Assembly (NCBI GenBank): GCA_019359325.1
Contig: JAHHHN010000005.1
Coordinates: 310,001-374,000, forward strand
Direction: 5' to 3'
Origin: Mojavia pulchra JT2-VF2
GTDB lineage: Bacteria > Cyanobacteriota > Cyanobacteriia > Cyanobacteriales > Nostocaceae
DNA: 64,000 bases
Part shown: positions 18,772-29,549 of the stretch, piece after piece
Position numbering within the stretch: the stretch's first letter is position 1
How the letters are laid out: the number at the start of each line of letters is the position of its first letter
Translations under genes and position numbers: made by a program
Notes under the pieces: model-generated
What the model was told of the DNA's origin: nothing
Database searches by the model: none
What the model saw: the letters and a program-made list of their open reading frames with translations, nothing else

Positions 18772-21700
18772 ATGCAAACCGTACCTCAGCTTCTGTGGCT
18801 AAGATGCTTAAGGTCAATTACTGACTTTTCGCCGTTAACGGTTGAGCCAGAAACACCAGTGTTGGATGTGATTGCAATCATGGCACAACAAGGTAAAAGT
18901 GCCTTGGTAAAGTCAGCTTCGCAGGTTATGGGCTGGTTTACCGAGAAAGCTTTGGTGAAGCTTGTGGCTTCCGGGATTGACTTGAGAACAACTAAGGTTT
19001 CTGAAGTGATGCAGACTTCAGTTACGACACTGAAGCTGTCTGAATCTCTTGATATGTTATCAGTACTTTCACAACTGCGTCAATCTCAGTTGGGTTTACT
19101 TCAACTTGTAGATGAGCAAAGTCAACTTGTTGGCGTGATCACCCCTGAAAGCATTTGCCAAGTGTTAGAGCAACAGACAAAGGAAACTAGAAATAAATCC
19201 GAGATTGCTGAAGAAAGAGTGCAATCGCTAGAGTCACTAGTGGTAAATGCTAACGATGCCATTCTGATTTCTGAGCGAGCGATCGCTTTACAAAAGATAA
19301 ATCAACAACTACTGTCTGAGATTGCTGAACGCAAAATAGTAGAGGAGCAACTACGGCAATCCCAGCAAATGTTGCAGTTAATTATTGATACCATCCCCCA
19401 GAGTGTTTTTTGGAAAAATCAAAATTCTATTTACTTAGGCTGTAATCGCAAGTTTGCGAGAATGGCTGGTTTTGAAAATCCAGAAGATATTGTGGGCAAG
19501 ACAGACTATGACTTTCCCTGGAAGCAAGAAGAGTCAGACTTATATCGCCAATATGATGCCAGGGTAATACAGACTAATACACCCCAATATCGCATTTTAG
19601 AAACCCAACTGCAAGCTAATGGCGAACACATTTGGATAGAGACGCACAAAGTTCCTCTTCATGATGCCGGAGGTAATGTGGTTGGGATTCTTGGCACTTA
19701 TGAAGATATTACGGAACGTAAACAGGCACAGGAAGCTTTAGAAAAAAGCGAAGAACGATTTCGTTTTTTGGCTGAATCCATTCCGCAACAAGTATGGATA
19801 GCCCAAGCAGATGGCGAGATTGAGTACGTTAACCAGCGTACACTTGACTATCTAGGCTGCAACCAACAGGAGTATTCTCAACGCGAATGGCAGCAATGGA
19901 CACATCCAGAAGATTGGCCCAGGTATATCGTTAGCTGGCAAAAATCCCTAGCCACAGGAGAAGCTTTTGAAGTTGAATTTCGCTGGCTGAGAAATATCGA
20001 CAAAACTTATCGCTGGCATCTGGCACGTGCTTTACCCTTACGCGATTGCGCGGAGCGCAGTGCCCTAAAGGGCAATCGCCAAGGAAAAATTGTAAATTGG
20101 TTTGGTACGATCACAGACATTGATGCTCGCGTATCAGTAGAAATTGCCTTACGGGAAAGCGAAGAACGCTTCCGCAATTTAGTAGAAGCTTGCAGCGATT
20201 TAGTGTGGGAAGTGAATGAAAACGCTTTATATACCTACGTCAGTCCTCAGGTACGCGATATCTTAGGCTACGAACCAGAAGCAGTGCTAGGAAAAAGCTT
20301 TGTTGAATTTATGCCTCTACAAAGGCAAGAAATGGTTGCTAACAATTTTGCCGAAATTTTTGTAACACCCCAACCGTTCCAATGTCTGGAAAACATTCAG
20401 ATTCATCAAGATGGCCATTTAGTTGTACTCGAAACTAGTGGTGTGCCAGTCTTTGACTCTAAAGGTACATTTCATGGGTATCGCGGCATAAGTCGAGACG
20501 TTACACCCCGTAAACAAGCAGAAGTATCATTACAGGAGACTCAACAGCAGCTACAAGCAATTCTGGATAATTGTTCAGCAGCGGTTTATGTAGTAGATTT
20601 TCAAAATAGACTAGTGCTGATCAACAGCAAATTTGAAAAGTTATTCGATACCACCCAAGCAGAGATATCAGGTAAAAGCATTTACGATATTTGGAGTTAT
20701 GAAATTGCTGATCAGTTTGCAGTTACCAACCGCAAGGTAATTGCAGGTGGTATCCCGATAGAGGTAGAGGAAGTCGTCCCTCACGAGGATCGATTACATA
20801 CTTACTTATCGATTAAATTTCCTTTAAAAGACGCCAATGGCATACCTTATGCAAGTTGTGGCATTTCTACAGACATTACTGAGCGTAAATTAGTTGAAGA
20901 ATCACTTTTACGCTTTCACAAAGCTATAGAAAGCACAAGCGATGCTATTGGCATGGGAAGCATCACAGGTGAGGCGATTTACATCAACCCGGCATTCATT
21001 AAACTATACGATTACACTTTGGAGCAATTGCAGGCTGTTGGAGGAGGAGCAGCTATTTTTAAGTATCCAGAAGATTATACAAAAGTACAGAATACGATTA
21101 AAAGTAACCAGTCGTGGCGCGGCGAAGTGACGATGCAAACGCGCAGCGGAAATATTGTGTATGTAGACTTGTGTGCTGATGCCATCAAGGATGCTACAGG
21201 TAAAACCGTGGGGACAATCTGCACCCATACCGACATTACTAAGCGCAAGCTGGCAGAGGAAGGTTTAAGGTTACGCGATCGCGCGATCGCAGCTAGCAGC
21301 AATGGCATTATTATTGCTGATGCCAGCATCCCAACAAGACCAATTATCTATGTTAATTCTGCCTTTGAGCGGATGACTGGTTACTGTGCAGCAGAAGTAA
21401 TTGGCCAAAGCTTTTGTTTGTTCCAAAGTGCTGAGATTAGCGAACCAGGGTTACAAGAACTCAATGCTGCTATGCAAGCAGGTAAAGACTGCACCGTAAT
21501 CCTACGTAAACTTCATAAAGATGGTAGTCTTTTATGGAACGAGTTAAACATTTCTCCTGTTTATGACGTTACTGGTGTACTTACTCACTATATCGGCATT
21601 CAAACCGATATTACTCAGCGTAAGCAGGCGGAAACGGCATTACTTGTCAGCCAACAGCGGTTGCAATATTTACTTTCTTCTACCCCCGCTGTAATCTATA

Positions 21701-22740
21701 CCTGCAAGATATCTGGAGATTATGGTGCCACTTTCATCAGCGAAAATGTTAGCGCTATGATGGGCTATGAAGCCAGGGAATTTATAGAAGATTCCGGTTT
21801 TTGGGCTAATCATATCCATCCTGAAGACATATCTGCTGTTTTTGCTGAACTTTCAAAGGCGCAAGCTCAAGGTTACTACACCTTGGAATACCGCTTTTTG
21901 CATCAAGACGGCAATTATCGTTGGATATATGACAAAGCTAAGGCAGTGCAAGACGAAGCTAGTAACTTAGTGGAGTTTGTCGGTTACTGGGCAGATATCA
22001 CAGATCATAAGCAATTAGAACAAGAACTAATATTAACACTAGAGAAAGAAAAAGAACTTAACGAACTTAAATCTCGTTTTATTTCCATGACTTCCCACGA
22101 ATTTCGGACGCCGTTAAGTACTATCCTTTCTTCTTCGGAGTTACTAGAACACTATCGCCACAAATGGAATGAGGAAAAACAACTTACTCACCTGCGCCGC
22201 ATTCAAACCGCTGTTAAGCGCATGAGCGAGATGTTAAATGATGTGTTGTTTATTGGTAAGGCAGAAGCAGGAATATTAGAGTATAGACCTACATCTCTAA
22301 ATTTGGTTGAATATTGCCGTCATTTAGTAGAAGAAGTTGAGCTAGATATCAGCAATCAGCGCTTAATTTCTTTTAGCAGCCAATCACAATTCATACCATG
22401 TTGTATGGATAAAAAATTGTTAGGGCATATTTTGAGTAACTTACTCACAAATGCGCTCAAATATTCCCCATCAGATAGCACTGTCAACTTTACTCTTACT
22501 TGCCAGGATGGGCAAGCAATATTTGAAATTCAAGACCAGGGAATTGGCATTCCTCCCGAAGATGTACCACGTATATTTGAATCATTTCATCGGGCTAGTA
22601 ATGTTGATCATATCCTTGGTACTGGATTAGGATTGGCAATTGTCAAAAAGTGTGTAGACATACACCAAGGTAAAATATTTGTCACCAGTACATTGGGTGT
22701 TGGAACAAAGTTTACTGTCACTTTGCCATTAAATAACTAA
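18772..22740 (+). CDS. CBS / seven-PAS sensor histidine kinase
   Basis: 1322-residue soluble histidine kinase. An N-terminal pair of CBS domains (about 10-135) is followed by a coiled coil and seven PAS/PAC repeats (about 195-320, 325-460, 465-595, 600-715, 720-840, 845-970, 975-1095), HisKA with the phosphoacceptor in [16 protein letters not shown] (about 1107-1122) and an HATPase domain with N box [21 protein letters not shown] and GTGLGLAIV. No membrane helix, so it senses cytoplasmic cues such as redox, adenylates or small ligands. The gene at 22760 (receiver-EAL) begins 20 bases later and is the likely phosphorelay partner. The second PAS carries an in-frame palindromic insertion at 20042-20079. 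Confidence 0.92.
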   Translation: MQTVPQLLWLRCLRSITDFSPLTVEPETPVLDVIAIMAQQGKSALVKSASQVMGWFTEKALVKLVASGIDLRTTKVSEVMQTSVTTLKLSESLDMLSVLSQLRQSQLGLLQLVDEQSQLVGVITPESICQVLEQQTKETRNKSEIAEERVQSLESLVVNANDAILISERAIALQKINQQLLSEIAERKIVEEQLRQSQQMLQLIIDTIPQSVFWKNQNSIYLGCNRKFARMAGFENPEDIVGKTDYDFPWKQEESDLYRQYDARVIQTNTPQYRILETQLQANGEHIWIETHKVPLHDAGGNVVGILGTYEDITERKQAQEALEKSEERFRFLAESIPQQVWIAQADGEIEYVNQRTLDYLGCNQQEYSQREWQQWTHPEDWPRYIVSWQKSLATGEAFEVEFRWLRNIDKTYRWHLARALPLRDCAERSALKGNRQGKIVNWFGTITDIDARVSVEIALRESEERFRNLVEACSDLVWEVNENALYTYVSPQVRDILGYEPEAVLGKSFVEFMPLQRQEMVANNFAEIFVTPQPFQCLENIQIHQDGHLVVLETSGVPVFDSKGTFHGYRGISRDVTPRKQAEVSLQETQQQLQAILDNCSAAVYVVDFQNRLVLINSKFEKLFDTTQAEISGKSIYDIWSYEIADQFAVTNRKVIAGGIPIEVEEVVPHEDRLHTYLSIKFPLKDANGIPYASCGISTDITERKLVEESLLRFHKAIESTSDAIGMGSITGEAIYINPAFIKLYDYTLEQLQAVGGGAAIFKYPEDYTKVQNTIKSNQSWRGEVTMQTRSGNIVYVDLCADAIKDATGKTVGTICTHTDITKRKLAEEGLRLRDRAIAASSNGIIIADASIPTRPIIYVNSAFERMTGYCAAEVIGQSFCLFQSAEISEPGLQELNAAMQAGKDCTVILRKLHKDGSLLWNELNISPVYDVTGVLTHYIGIQTDITQRKQAETALLVSQQRLQYLLSSTPAVIYTCKISGDYGATFISENVSAMMGYEAREFIEDSGFWANHIHPEDISAVFAELSKAQAQGYYTLEYRFLHQDGNYRWIYDKAKAVQDEASNLVEFVGYWADITDHKQLEQELILTLEKEKELNELKSRFISMTSHEFRTPLSTILSSSELLEHYRHKWNEEKQLTHLRRIQTAVKRMSEMLNDVLFIGKAEAGILEYRPTSLNLVEYCRHLVEEVELDISNQRLISFSSQSQFIPCCMDKKLLGHILSNLLTNALKYSPSDSTVNFTLTCQDGQAIFEIQDQGIGIPPEDVPRIFESFHRASNVDHILGTGLGLAIVKKCVDIHQGKIFVTSTLGVGTKFTVTLPLNN
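20042..20079. repeat. palindromic repeat inserted in frame in a PAS domain
   Basis: 38-bp unit bounded by GCGATTGC and GCAATCGC, with an inner hairpin GCCCTAAAGGGC at 20062-20073. It encodes about [10 protein letters not shown] between LPLRD and [10 protein letters not shown], a place where PAS_3 domains normally have only a short turn. It resembles the dispersed palindromic units seen at 30390-30455 and 49440-49483. Confidence 0.65.
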
Positions 22741-22759
22741 ATGCAACGAGAAAGAAATT

Positions 22760-23977
22760 ATGCCGAAAATTTTAGTAATTGAGGATGAAGAGTTAGTTCG
22801 TGAAAATCTTTTAGATTTACTGGAAGCTGAAGATTTTGATACAATTGCTGCTGCCAACGGCAGAATCGGGGTAAATTTAGCAATTGCGGAAGTTCCTGAT
22901 TTAATTTTGTGTGACATGATGATGCCGGAACTTGATGGTTATGGAGTTTTATCTACATTACGTCAAGATCCATTAACAGCGACAATTCCTTTCATTTTTT
23001 TAACTGCTAAATCCGCTAAGGCTGATTTTCGTCAAGGTATGGATATGGGTGCGGATGACTACCTGACTAAGCCATTCACTAGGGCGGAATTATTAAGTGC
23101 GATCATGAATCGCTTAGAAAGACAGACTACCTTAAAAAAATATTTATTATCCAATCACACTGCATCTATGACATTATCTCCTAAAATGCAGTTATTAGAA
23201 CAAAATTTACAGTGGGTAATTCTACAAAATAAATTTCACGAATTTGAGTTATATTATCAACCAATCATAGATATTGCTTCTGATAAAATGATCTGCGCTG
23301 AAACTCAATTATGTTGGCAAAGCCCTGAATTGGGTACAATTGCTTCAACAGAGTTTTTACAGTTAGCAGAGTCTACAGATTTAATTTTACCTATTGATAA
23401 ATGGGCATTAAAAACTGTTTGCGAACAAATTAAAAGTTGGCAAAACAGTCTAACATCCTTTTCTTTAAGTATTGCTTTAAATGTGTCTGGGCGACAATTT
23501 TATCATCCTGACTTTATCCAAGATATACTTACTATTTTAATGGACAATGATTTGACACCACAGCATCTAGAAATAGAACTCAATGAAAGCATCATTATGC
23601 AAGATGTCAGTAGCGCGATCGCCATCATGAATAAGTTAAAATTTTTAGGCGTAAAAATTGCTATTGATGATTTTGGTATAGGTAATTGTTCTTTAATTAA
23701 TCTGAAAAATTTGCCAATTAATACATTAAAAATTGGTCGTTATTTTTTGCATAACCTTGATAAAAATCACCAAAAAGCATCAATCACAAAAGCTGTGATT
23801 GAAATGGCTCATAATCAGAATTTACGAGTAGTAGCTGAAGGGGTGGATACAGAAGCAGAACTCTCTTTTTTACGCCAACACAACTGTGATGCTATACAAG
23901 GTTTTCTATTAAGTCGTCCATTACCAGCAGCAGAATTAGAAAATTTTTTTTTAAATGGCAACTATATACCTATATAA
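22760..23977 (+). CDS. receiver-EAL response regulator (possibly degenerate phosphodiesterase)
   Basis: 405 residues. Receiver domain about 3-120 with DEE acidic pocket, phosphoacceptor Asp in LILCDMMMPELDGYG and conserved Lys in LTKPF. Then an EAL domain about 155-400. Many cyclic-di-GMP catalytic residues are visible: Glu of the EAL position (here ETQ), Asn in ALNVSG, ELNES, DDFG, Lys in LKIG, AEG, QGF. However the signature EAL is ETQ, the DDFGTGYSSL loop is DDFGIGNCSL, the Asp of LKID is Gly and EGVE is EGVD, so activity is doubtful and it may be a sensor or binding domain. It follows the histidine kinase by 20 bases and is likely phosphorylated by it. Confidence 0.88.
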   Translation: MPKILVIEDEELVRENLLDLLEAEDFDTIAAANGRIGVNLAIAEVPDLILCDMMMPELDGYGVLSTLRQDPLTATIPFIFLTAKSAKADFRQGMDMGADDYLTKPFTRAELLSAIMNRLERQTTLKKYLLSNHTASMTLSPKMQLLEQNLQWVILQNKFHEFELYYQPIIDIASDKMICAETQLCWQSPELGTIASTEFLQLAESTDLILPIDKWALKTVCEQIKSWQNSLTSFSLSIALNVSGRQFYHPDFIQDILTILMDNDLTPQHLEIELNESIIMQDVSSAIAIMNKLKFLGVKIAIDDFGIGNCSLINLKNLPINTLKIGRYFLHNLDKNHQKASITKAVIEMAHNQNLRVVAEGVDTEAELSFLRQHNCDAIQGFLLSRPLPAAELENFFLNGNYIPI

Positions 23978-24301
23978 ATAAGTTTTCAGTTTTTATTTAA
24001 TTACTCTTTTCACTCAGCACTTCATTACTCAGCACTTCATTACTCATACAAGAGCAGTATTTCGATGATAGAAATTAGTGTCAGTTTAGTAAAGGCTTGG
24101 GCATTGCTCAACCACTATAAAGTTTGTTTGGCAATGCCATAAGCTTGTTGGGTATGTAGGATTGGCTGACTTGGCTACTATTATAATGACACCATCTTAG
24201 AGATTGTGTTAGGTTTTGAGTATAAGTTAGCGTATAAATTGTATAAATTGTATACTAACAATTAAATTAAGAATTACTTTATAAAGTTTTTTGGTAAAGG
24301 A
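23978..24301. other. promoter region of the NACHT gene with short direct repeats
   Basis: 324 bp without a gene. A 15-bp tandem repeat (ACTCAGCACTTCATT) occupies 24012-24045. At 24231-24255 two copies of GTATAAATT run into GTATAC, directly upstream of the NACHT gene; they could form part of its promoter or an operator. Confidence 0.45.
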
Positions 24302-26602
24302 ATGGCAAAGCGATCGCTTCAAGCCTCAGATGAAGGCATTAGAAAAGCTAAACAAGCTTTTAAGCGCAAAGGTTGGACACAAGAATATCTAGCTGCTTCA
24401 GTCGGTTTAGATACGCGACAGCCTATTTGGAAGTTTTTCACTGGTAAACCAGTTGACCGTCACGCCTTTAACGAAATTTGCTTGATTTTAGACCTAGACC
24501 CATCAGAAATCTCACAAAATCCCATTATAGAGGAATTAACTCCTTCAGAGAAGCCCACCAATTTTGCTCTAGATATTGATAGCCTTGTGGCAAAGTTGCG
24601 GTCTGCTCACTACGATAAAATTCAAGCCCAGTGCGCTACTCTATATTTATTAGATATTGCCCGGCCTATTACAATAAATGAGCTTTACGTTGATGTCAAT
24701 ATTCTAGAAGAGATCAATAGTAAAACATGGCTAGAAATTAGCGATTTACAGAATTTCAATAGCTATGAATTTGACCGATTTGGCTTAGGTAAAGTACGTC
24801 AGAAGAGGATTTGTGGGTTAGAGGCAGTTTCACAATATTCCAAGCTAATGGTACTGGGAAAACCAGGCTCTGGTAAGACTACATTTTTACAATCGCTTGC
24901 CATTAGTTGTAATATGGGAGTTTATCAGCAAGATTGCCTGCCAATTTTTATTAATTTGAAAAACTTTGCTGAAGACACTAGAGAACTTAATCAAAGTAGT
25001 TTACTAAATTATCTTAGTGAATATTTTGATAATGGCATTGATGAACAGCAACTGATTACAATATTAATTAATGGTAAAGCTTTAATTTTATTAGATGCTT
25101 TAGATGAAGTCGCCGCGGAAGATGGTGATAAAGTTATCAAACTCTTACGTCAGTTTATAGAGAATTTTTATAAAAATCGCATAATTATTACTTGTCGCAT
25201 TGCTGCCCAACATTATAAATTTCAAGGATTTACTGAAATAGAAATTGCTGATTTTACCAAATCGCAAATTGCTACCTTCGCCAACAAATGGTTTTTGGCA
25301 GTTGCAAAACAAACTCCAGCTAAAGCCCAAGCTTTGGCAGATAAGTTTATGCAAAACTTAGAATTAGCCGAAAATTCACAAATTTTAGAATTGGTAACTA
25401 CACCAATTTTATTAAATCTTACTTGTTTATTATTTCAGTTTGTCGAAGATTTTCCATCTAAACGCTCTGAACTATATAAAAAAGCCTTGGATTTGCTGTT
25501 AGTACGCTGGGATGAAGCGAGGGGTATCAAACGAGATCAAGTTTATCGAGATTTGTCACTGCTACATAAAATTAAGCTGCTTAGTCGTGTGGCAGCAATT
25601 ACTTTCGCGCAAGGAGATTACTTACTGCCAGAAACTAAAATGCGGCAATTAATTGCTGACTATTTATCTCATCTTCCCAATGCTGCAACTGATGTAGATG
25701 CTTTGGAATTAGAAAGTGAGGCTGTGTTAAAAGCAATTGAAGCTCAACACGGTTTGTTAATCGAGAGGGCAAGAGGAATTTATTCTTTTTCGCATTTAAC
25801 TTTTCAAGAGTATTTCACAGCTAGAGAAATTATTGCTAATGCCAATACTCAAACACTGCAAGAACTTGTTAATCATATTAATGAAAAACGTTGGCGAGAA
25901 ATTTTTTTACTAAGTGCGGGAATGTTGCAACCAGCTGATGCTTTATTGAAGATAATGAAGCAAAAAGTTGATACGTTAGCAAAAAATGCAAAATTGCAGG
26001 CTTTACTGAGTTGGGTTTCCCAAAAATCCCATGCAGTAAATCTTTTCTATCATCCAGCTGGTGTGCGTGCTTTTTACTTTACCATTGCCCTTCCCCCAGA
26101 ACATCCTCTAGCTCGCAATCAAAATTTTGCTATATCTTTAGATGATCGCTTGGCTGGTACTCTCTCTATTGATTTAGCTTTAGATCTGGCTTTGACTCAT
26201 GCTCTGGCTGTAAGCTTGACCATAACTTCTGATATTTTTTTCCAACGCTTCTCTGCGTTGAGTTTAGCTATTGACCTTGAGCATTTGCTGAAGGATAAAC
26301 CATCTTTAAAAACATCCTTGCAAAACCTCAACAACCAGTTACCTAAGCCAAATCAAGGTAGAGAAGCACTAAAAATTTGGTGGCAAACTCATGGCGAAAC
26401 TTGGATTGGAAAATTGCGAGATATGATGATTAGCGATCGCCAAATTGGTCATGCTTGGCAATTCAACGAAGAGGATTGGCAAGACTTACAGCAGTATTGG
26501 GATGCTAACCAATTACTACTAGATTGTCTCAATAGCGCTGATGATGTCACTTCAAATTTACGTGAGTCGATTAAGAACAGCTTGTTTTTGCTTGGTAGTT
26601 AA
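24302..26602 (+). CDS. NACHT-domain STAND NTPase with N-terminal HTH-like domain
   Basis: 766 residues. N-terminus (about 1-70, RKGWTQEYLAASVGLDTRQPIWKFFTG) resembles a helix-turn-helix; a helical linker precedes the NACHT NTPase (about 175-345) with Walker A GKPGSGKTTF (about 186-195), Walker B LILLDALDEV and the sensor-like IIITCR. Helical regions follow (KALDLLLVRWDEARG, SHLTFQEYFTAREI), then a C-terminal ~200 residues without LRR, WD40 or TPR repeats. STAND NTPases with NACHT modules are often ligand-triggered switches, and bacterial ones include phage-defence proteins. No separate effector gene lies next to it. AAAGGA abuts the ATG, an unusually short spacing, but the N-terminus matches family members I recall. 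Confidence 0.88.
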   Translation: MAKRSLQASDEGIRKAKQAFKRKGWTQEYLAASVGLDTRQPIWKFFTGKPVDRHAFNEICLILDLDPSEISQNPIIEELTPSEKPTNFALDIDSLVAKLRSAHYDKIQAQCATLYLLDIARPITINELYVDVNILEEINSKTWLEISDLQNFNSYEFDRFGLGKVRQKRICGLEAVSQYSKLMVLGKPGSGKTTFLQSLAISCNMGVYQQDCLPIFINLKNFAEDTRELNQSSLLNYLSEYFDNGIDEQQLITILINGKALILLDALDEVAAEDGDKVIKLLRQFIENFYKNRIIITCRIAAQHYKFQGFTEIEIADFTKSQIATFANKWFLAVAKQTPAKAQALADKFMQNLELAENSQILELVTTPILLNLTCLLFQFVEDFPSKRSELYKKALDLLLVRWDEARGIKRDQVYRDLSLLHKIKLLSRVAAITFAQGDYLLPETKMRQLIADYLSHLPNAATDVDALELESEAVLKAIEAQHGLLIERARGIYSFSHLTFQEYFTAREIIANANTQTLQELVNHINEKRWREIFLLSAGMLQPADALLKIMKQKVDTLAKNAKLQALLSWVSQKSHAVNLFYHPAGVRAFYFTIALPPEHPLARNQNFAISLDDRLAGTLSIDLALDLALTHALAVSLTITSDIFFQRFSALSLAIDLEHLLKDKPSLKTSLQNLNNQLPKPNQGREALKIWWQTHGETWIGKLRDMMISDRQIGHAWQFNEEDWQDLQQYWDANQLLLDCLNSADDVTSNLRESIKNSLFLLGS

Positions 26603-26679
26603 AATTATCGGACTTTAGGCTGGCGACAATTAGAGATTTTTCAGTCTAAAGTGGAAAAATTGTCATAATTATTGCTCTC

Positions 26680-28002
26680 ATGAAAGTTTCAGGGCGTTTC
26701 TTGCTGTTAGTCTTATTCTTTGCTACAGCAGCAGGCTGCAACCAAACTCGCGCTTCCTTGGATAATGACACACCGCAACCATCTGTATTTTCATCTCAGC
26801 CAAAAAATAACGTCCGTACTGAACCCCTTTCACCTACACCCATCCGCATCAACCTGAAGGATTTGCCAGCGCCCTTTGCCACAGAAAGTGCTTCCAAAAG
26901 ACCTGATGTTGTATCAATTCCGCAAGATCCAGTACTGCGTGTACCATCAGGATTTACAGTCAACATCTTTGCTGAAGGGCTAGATGCGCCGCGTTGGTTG
27001 GCTTTAACTCCTAGCGGTGATGTGCTAGTAACAGAAACTAGGCAAAATCGGATTCGACTGTTGCGTGACACTAACAAAGATGGGGTAGCTGATGTGCGCC
27101 AGACCTTTGCAAGTGCCACAAATGGCATCAATATTCCCTTTGGTATGACTTTTGCAGGTGATTTTTTCTTTTTGGGTAACACCGATGCAGTTTTAAGGTT
27201 CCCCTATACCAAAGGTCAACAGCAACTCACTGGTAATGGTGAAAAAATTGCTGACCTTCCTGGTGGTGGCTATAACCAGCACTGGACACGTAACGTAGTA
27301 GCTTCACCTGATGGTAACAAACTATATGTTTCTGTTGGTTCCCGCTCAAATGTAGACGAAGAACCTCTGCCAAGGGCTTCAGTACAGCAGATGAATTTGG
27401 ATGGTTCCCAGCAACAAACTTTTGCTTATGGCTTGCGTAACCCAATCGGTTTGGACTTTCATCCAGTAACTAAAGAACTTTACTCGACTGTCAACGAACG
27501 AGATGGTATTGGTGATGACTTAGTACCAGACTACCTCACACGTCTCCAGCAAGGAGAATTTTATGGTTGGCCTTATGCTTATCTGACACCAAACAACATT
27601 GAACCACGTCAAAAAACGAACGACAAAAGCAAACGCCCCGATTTAGTAGCCCGTACCCGCACACCAGATGTATTGTTCCAGGCACACTCAGCCGCATTAG
27701 GTTTGCAGTTTTATGATGGTCAGACGTTTCCTGCAAAATACCGTAATGGTGCTTTTGTGGCTTTTCGTGGTTCTTGGAACCGCGATCGCGGTACTGGTTA
27801 TAAAGTTGTATTTGTTCCCTTCAATACTCAAGGGCGTCCACAAGGTTACTATGAAGATTTTCTCACGGGTTTCTTGCTAAATCCATCTGTACCAACTACT
27901 TGGGGGCGACCAGTAGGTTTACTTGTATTACCTGATGGCAGTTTATTAGTAACAGAAGAAGCCAATAATCGTATTTATCGGATTCAATATACAGGGGGTT
28001 AG
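26680..28002 (+). CDS. PQQ-type sorbosone/glucose dehydrogenase-like lipoprotein
   Basis: 440 residues. Lipoprotein signal peptide with lipobox TAAGC (Cys about 20), then a Pro/Ser-rich spacer and a six-bladed beta-propeller of the soluble glucose/L-sorbosone dehydrogenase type (about 90-440: RWLALTPSGDVLVTETRQNRIRL, GGGYNQHWTRNVVASPDG, SVGSRSNVDEE, YGLRNPIGLDFHP, FYGWPYAY). Predicted to oxidise sugars or aldoses in the periplasm using PQQ, although many cyanobacteria lack PQQ synthesis and the true substrate is uncertain. It follows the NACHT gene by 77 bases; no functional link is evident. Confidence 0.85.
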   Translation: MKVSGRFLLLVLFFATAAGCNQTRASLDNDTPQPSVFSSQPKNNVRTEPLSPTPIRINLKDLPAPFATESASKRPDVVSIPQDPVLRVPSGFTVNIFAEGLDAPRWLALTPSGDVLVTETRQNRIRLLRDTNKDGVADVRQTFASATNGINIPFGMTFAGDFFFLGNTDAVLRFPYTKGQQQLTGNGEKIADLPGGGYNQHWTRNVVASPDGNKLYVSVGSRSNVDEEPLPRASVQQMNLDGSQQQTFAYGLRNPIGLDFHPVTKELYSTVNERDGIGDDLVPDYLTRLQQGEFYGWPYAYLTPNNIEPRQKTNDKSKRPDLVARTRTPDVLFQAHSAALGLQFYDGQTFPAKYRNGAFVAFRGSWNRDRGTGYKVVFVPFNTQGRPQGYYEDFLTGFLLNPSVPTTWGRPVGLLVLPDGSLLVTEEANNRIYRIQYTGG

Positions 28003-28161
28003 GGCATTGGGCATTGGGCATTGATAGATTTTGATTTTTCCCAATATTCAATGTGCAATGATTATCAGCATTTCCTTGTTGAACTTAAACCTAGCTTAAT
28101 GTGATTTAAGTTAAAGTATTCAACAATCCACAGTTATAGCTATCAGCTTCAGAGATTATTT

Positions 28162-28554
28162 ATGACTCAAAATGAGAATAATCCTCAGACCAACAACGCC
28201 CAATCCTCTGACCATTCTGGTACAAGATACTGGGGTAACGTGGAAGTTGTAGAGGAGGGAGAGAACTATAGAATTAGTCGTGTTGAAATTAAGCCTAGAC
28301 ACGGCATTAAACCACAAATTCATTATCACCGCAATGAACATTGGGTTGTAGTCTCCGGTGTTGCTAAGGTAACTTGCGGTCAAGAGGAAATATTATTGAA
28401 TCGCAACGAGTCAACTTATGTTCCAGCAGCAACATTACATAAAGTAGAAAATCCAGGGTCGATTCCCCTTGTGATTCTGGAAATTCAAAATGGTGAATAT
28501 TTAGGCGAGGATGATATTGAGCGTCCTTATGACCTCAATTTGGTAAGCCTGTAA
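28162..28554 (+). CDS. cupin protein, type II mannose-6-phosphate isomerase C-terminal-like
   Basis: 130-residue cupin. Metal-binding motif residues are visible: IHYHRNEHWVVVSG (His, His, Glu) and the later His in AATLHKVENPG. The sequence GTRYWGNVEVVEEGENY and IQNGEYLGEDDIERPYD match the C-terminal isomerase domain of bifunctional mannose-1-phosphate guanylyltransferase / mannose-6-phosphate isomerase, here as a stand-alone protein. It may interconvert fructose-6-P and mannose-6-P for GDP-mannose and polysaccharide synthesis. The ATG is preceded by a long leader from 28002. Confidence 0.85.
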   Translation: MTQNENNPQTNNAQSSDHSGTRYWGNVEVVEEGENYRISRVEIKPRHGIKPQIHYHRNEHWVVVSGVAKVTCGQEEILLNRNESTYVPAATLHKVENPGSIPLVILEIQNGEYLGEDDIERPYDLNLVSL

Positions 28555-28570
28555 CTGAAATGTAAAAAAT

Positions 28571-28594
28571 GCCGTTACCCTTAAAGGTGACGGC
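28571..28594. terminator. hairpin between convergent cupin and HEAT genes
   Basis: GCCGTTACC / GGTGACGGC forms a nine-pair stem with one G-U pair. It lies 17 bases after the cupin stop codon. There is no T-run, so termination is only suggested by position. Confidence 0.4.
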
Positions 28595-28705
28595 TACCGT
28601 AACTAAACTGCATTAGCTTAAAATCGATGTAGATATTTCAATGCCCAATGCCCATTTTCATACTTGGTGGTGAAACTTGTTTCATTGGGACTGCCATCTG
28701 CCTTA

Positions 28706-29464
28706 TTAAAACCATCCCTCTTGTTCTAGAGTTTCGATGAGTTGCAAACCACGGGGGTCGCCTACGCCTAAGAGTGCGGCTTTGGCATCCTCTCTTACCC
28801 CTAAATCTTTGTCTTCAGCAAAGGCTTGAATTAAAGCATCGATCGCAGTGGCATAAACCACGTTAGATGGGAGTTCGCGGCACAACTGTCCAATTGACCA
28901 AGCGCAGTTACTCCGCACTGGTGCTACAGGGTCTTGAACTAAGGCTTCAATTAGTGGTGGTATTGCGCCTAAAACTGTCTCATAACTGACTTCTGCCATT
29001 TGTGCTAAAGCAGTAGCTGCCCACAAACGCACTGCGGAAATATCAGTTTTGAGGGCGTCGGCTAGGGGTGCTAAAGAACGGCGATCGCGGCAGTTGCCTA
29101 AAGCCCATACAACACCTTTACGCACATAGCCATTCCAATCGCGGTTTAGTTGGGCAATTAACGGTTCGACTGCATCTGCACTAGGATTGCGTCCAATGCC
29201 ATAGGCTGCACTCACCCGTACCAAGGGACAGGTATCAGTTAACAGACGGATGAGATGGGGAGTAGCGCGTTCATCTTCAAGGTCGCAAAAAGCACGCGCC
29301 GCTAGCATCCGTTGCTGCGGTTGAGGGTTTTCTAACAGAGCTAGCATCACATCTGGATCGGGTTTTGCCACTTCTGATTCAGCAGTTAGCGGCTCCATGT
29401 GATCTAAGGGGCTTTCTAGCTCCACTTCGAGATCGAGTAGGCTTAGGTCGTCTTCGTCATACAT
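28706..29464 (-). CDS. HEAT-repeat protein
   Basis: 252 residues made of about five HEAT/PBS-lyase-type repeats (for example RAFCDLEDERATPHLIRLL, YGIGRNPSADAVEPLIAQL, WALGNCRDRRSLAPLADAL, SIGQLCRELPSN). Such repeat proteins act as scaffolds or, in the related CpcE/NblB group, as phycobilin lyases or phycobilisome-degradation factors. Without lyase context I call it only a HEAT scaffold. An acidic N-terminus (EDDLSLLDLEVELES) precedes the repeats. Confidence 0.85.
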   Translation of the reverse strand: MYDEDDLSLLDLEVELESPLDHMEPLTAESEVAKPDPDVMLALLENPQPQQRMLAARAFCDLEDERATPHLIRLLTDTCPLVRVSAAYGIGRNPSADAVEPLIAQLNRDWNGYVRKGVVWALGNCRDRRSLAPLADALKTDISAVRLWAATALAQMAEVSYETVLGAIPPLIEALVQDPVAPVRSNCAWSIGQLCRELPSNVVYATAIDALIQAFAEDKDLGVREDAKAALLGVGDPRGLQLIETLEQEGWF

Positions 29465-29549
29465 ATTTCATCTAAATCCCTGACCGGGATTAACACATAA
29501 CCCGGAAGACAAGGTTTTTGAATTTTGAATTTCGCGCGGCGGTACTAGT

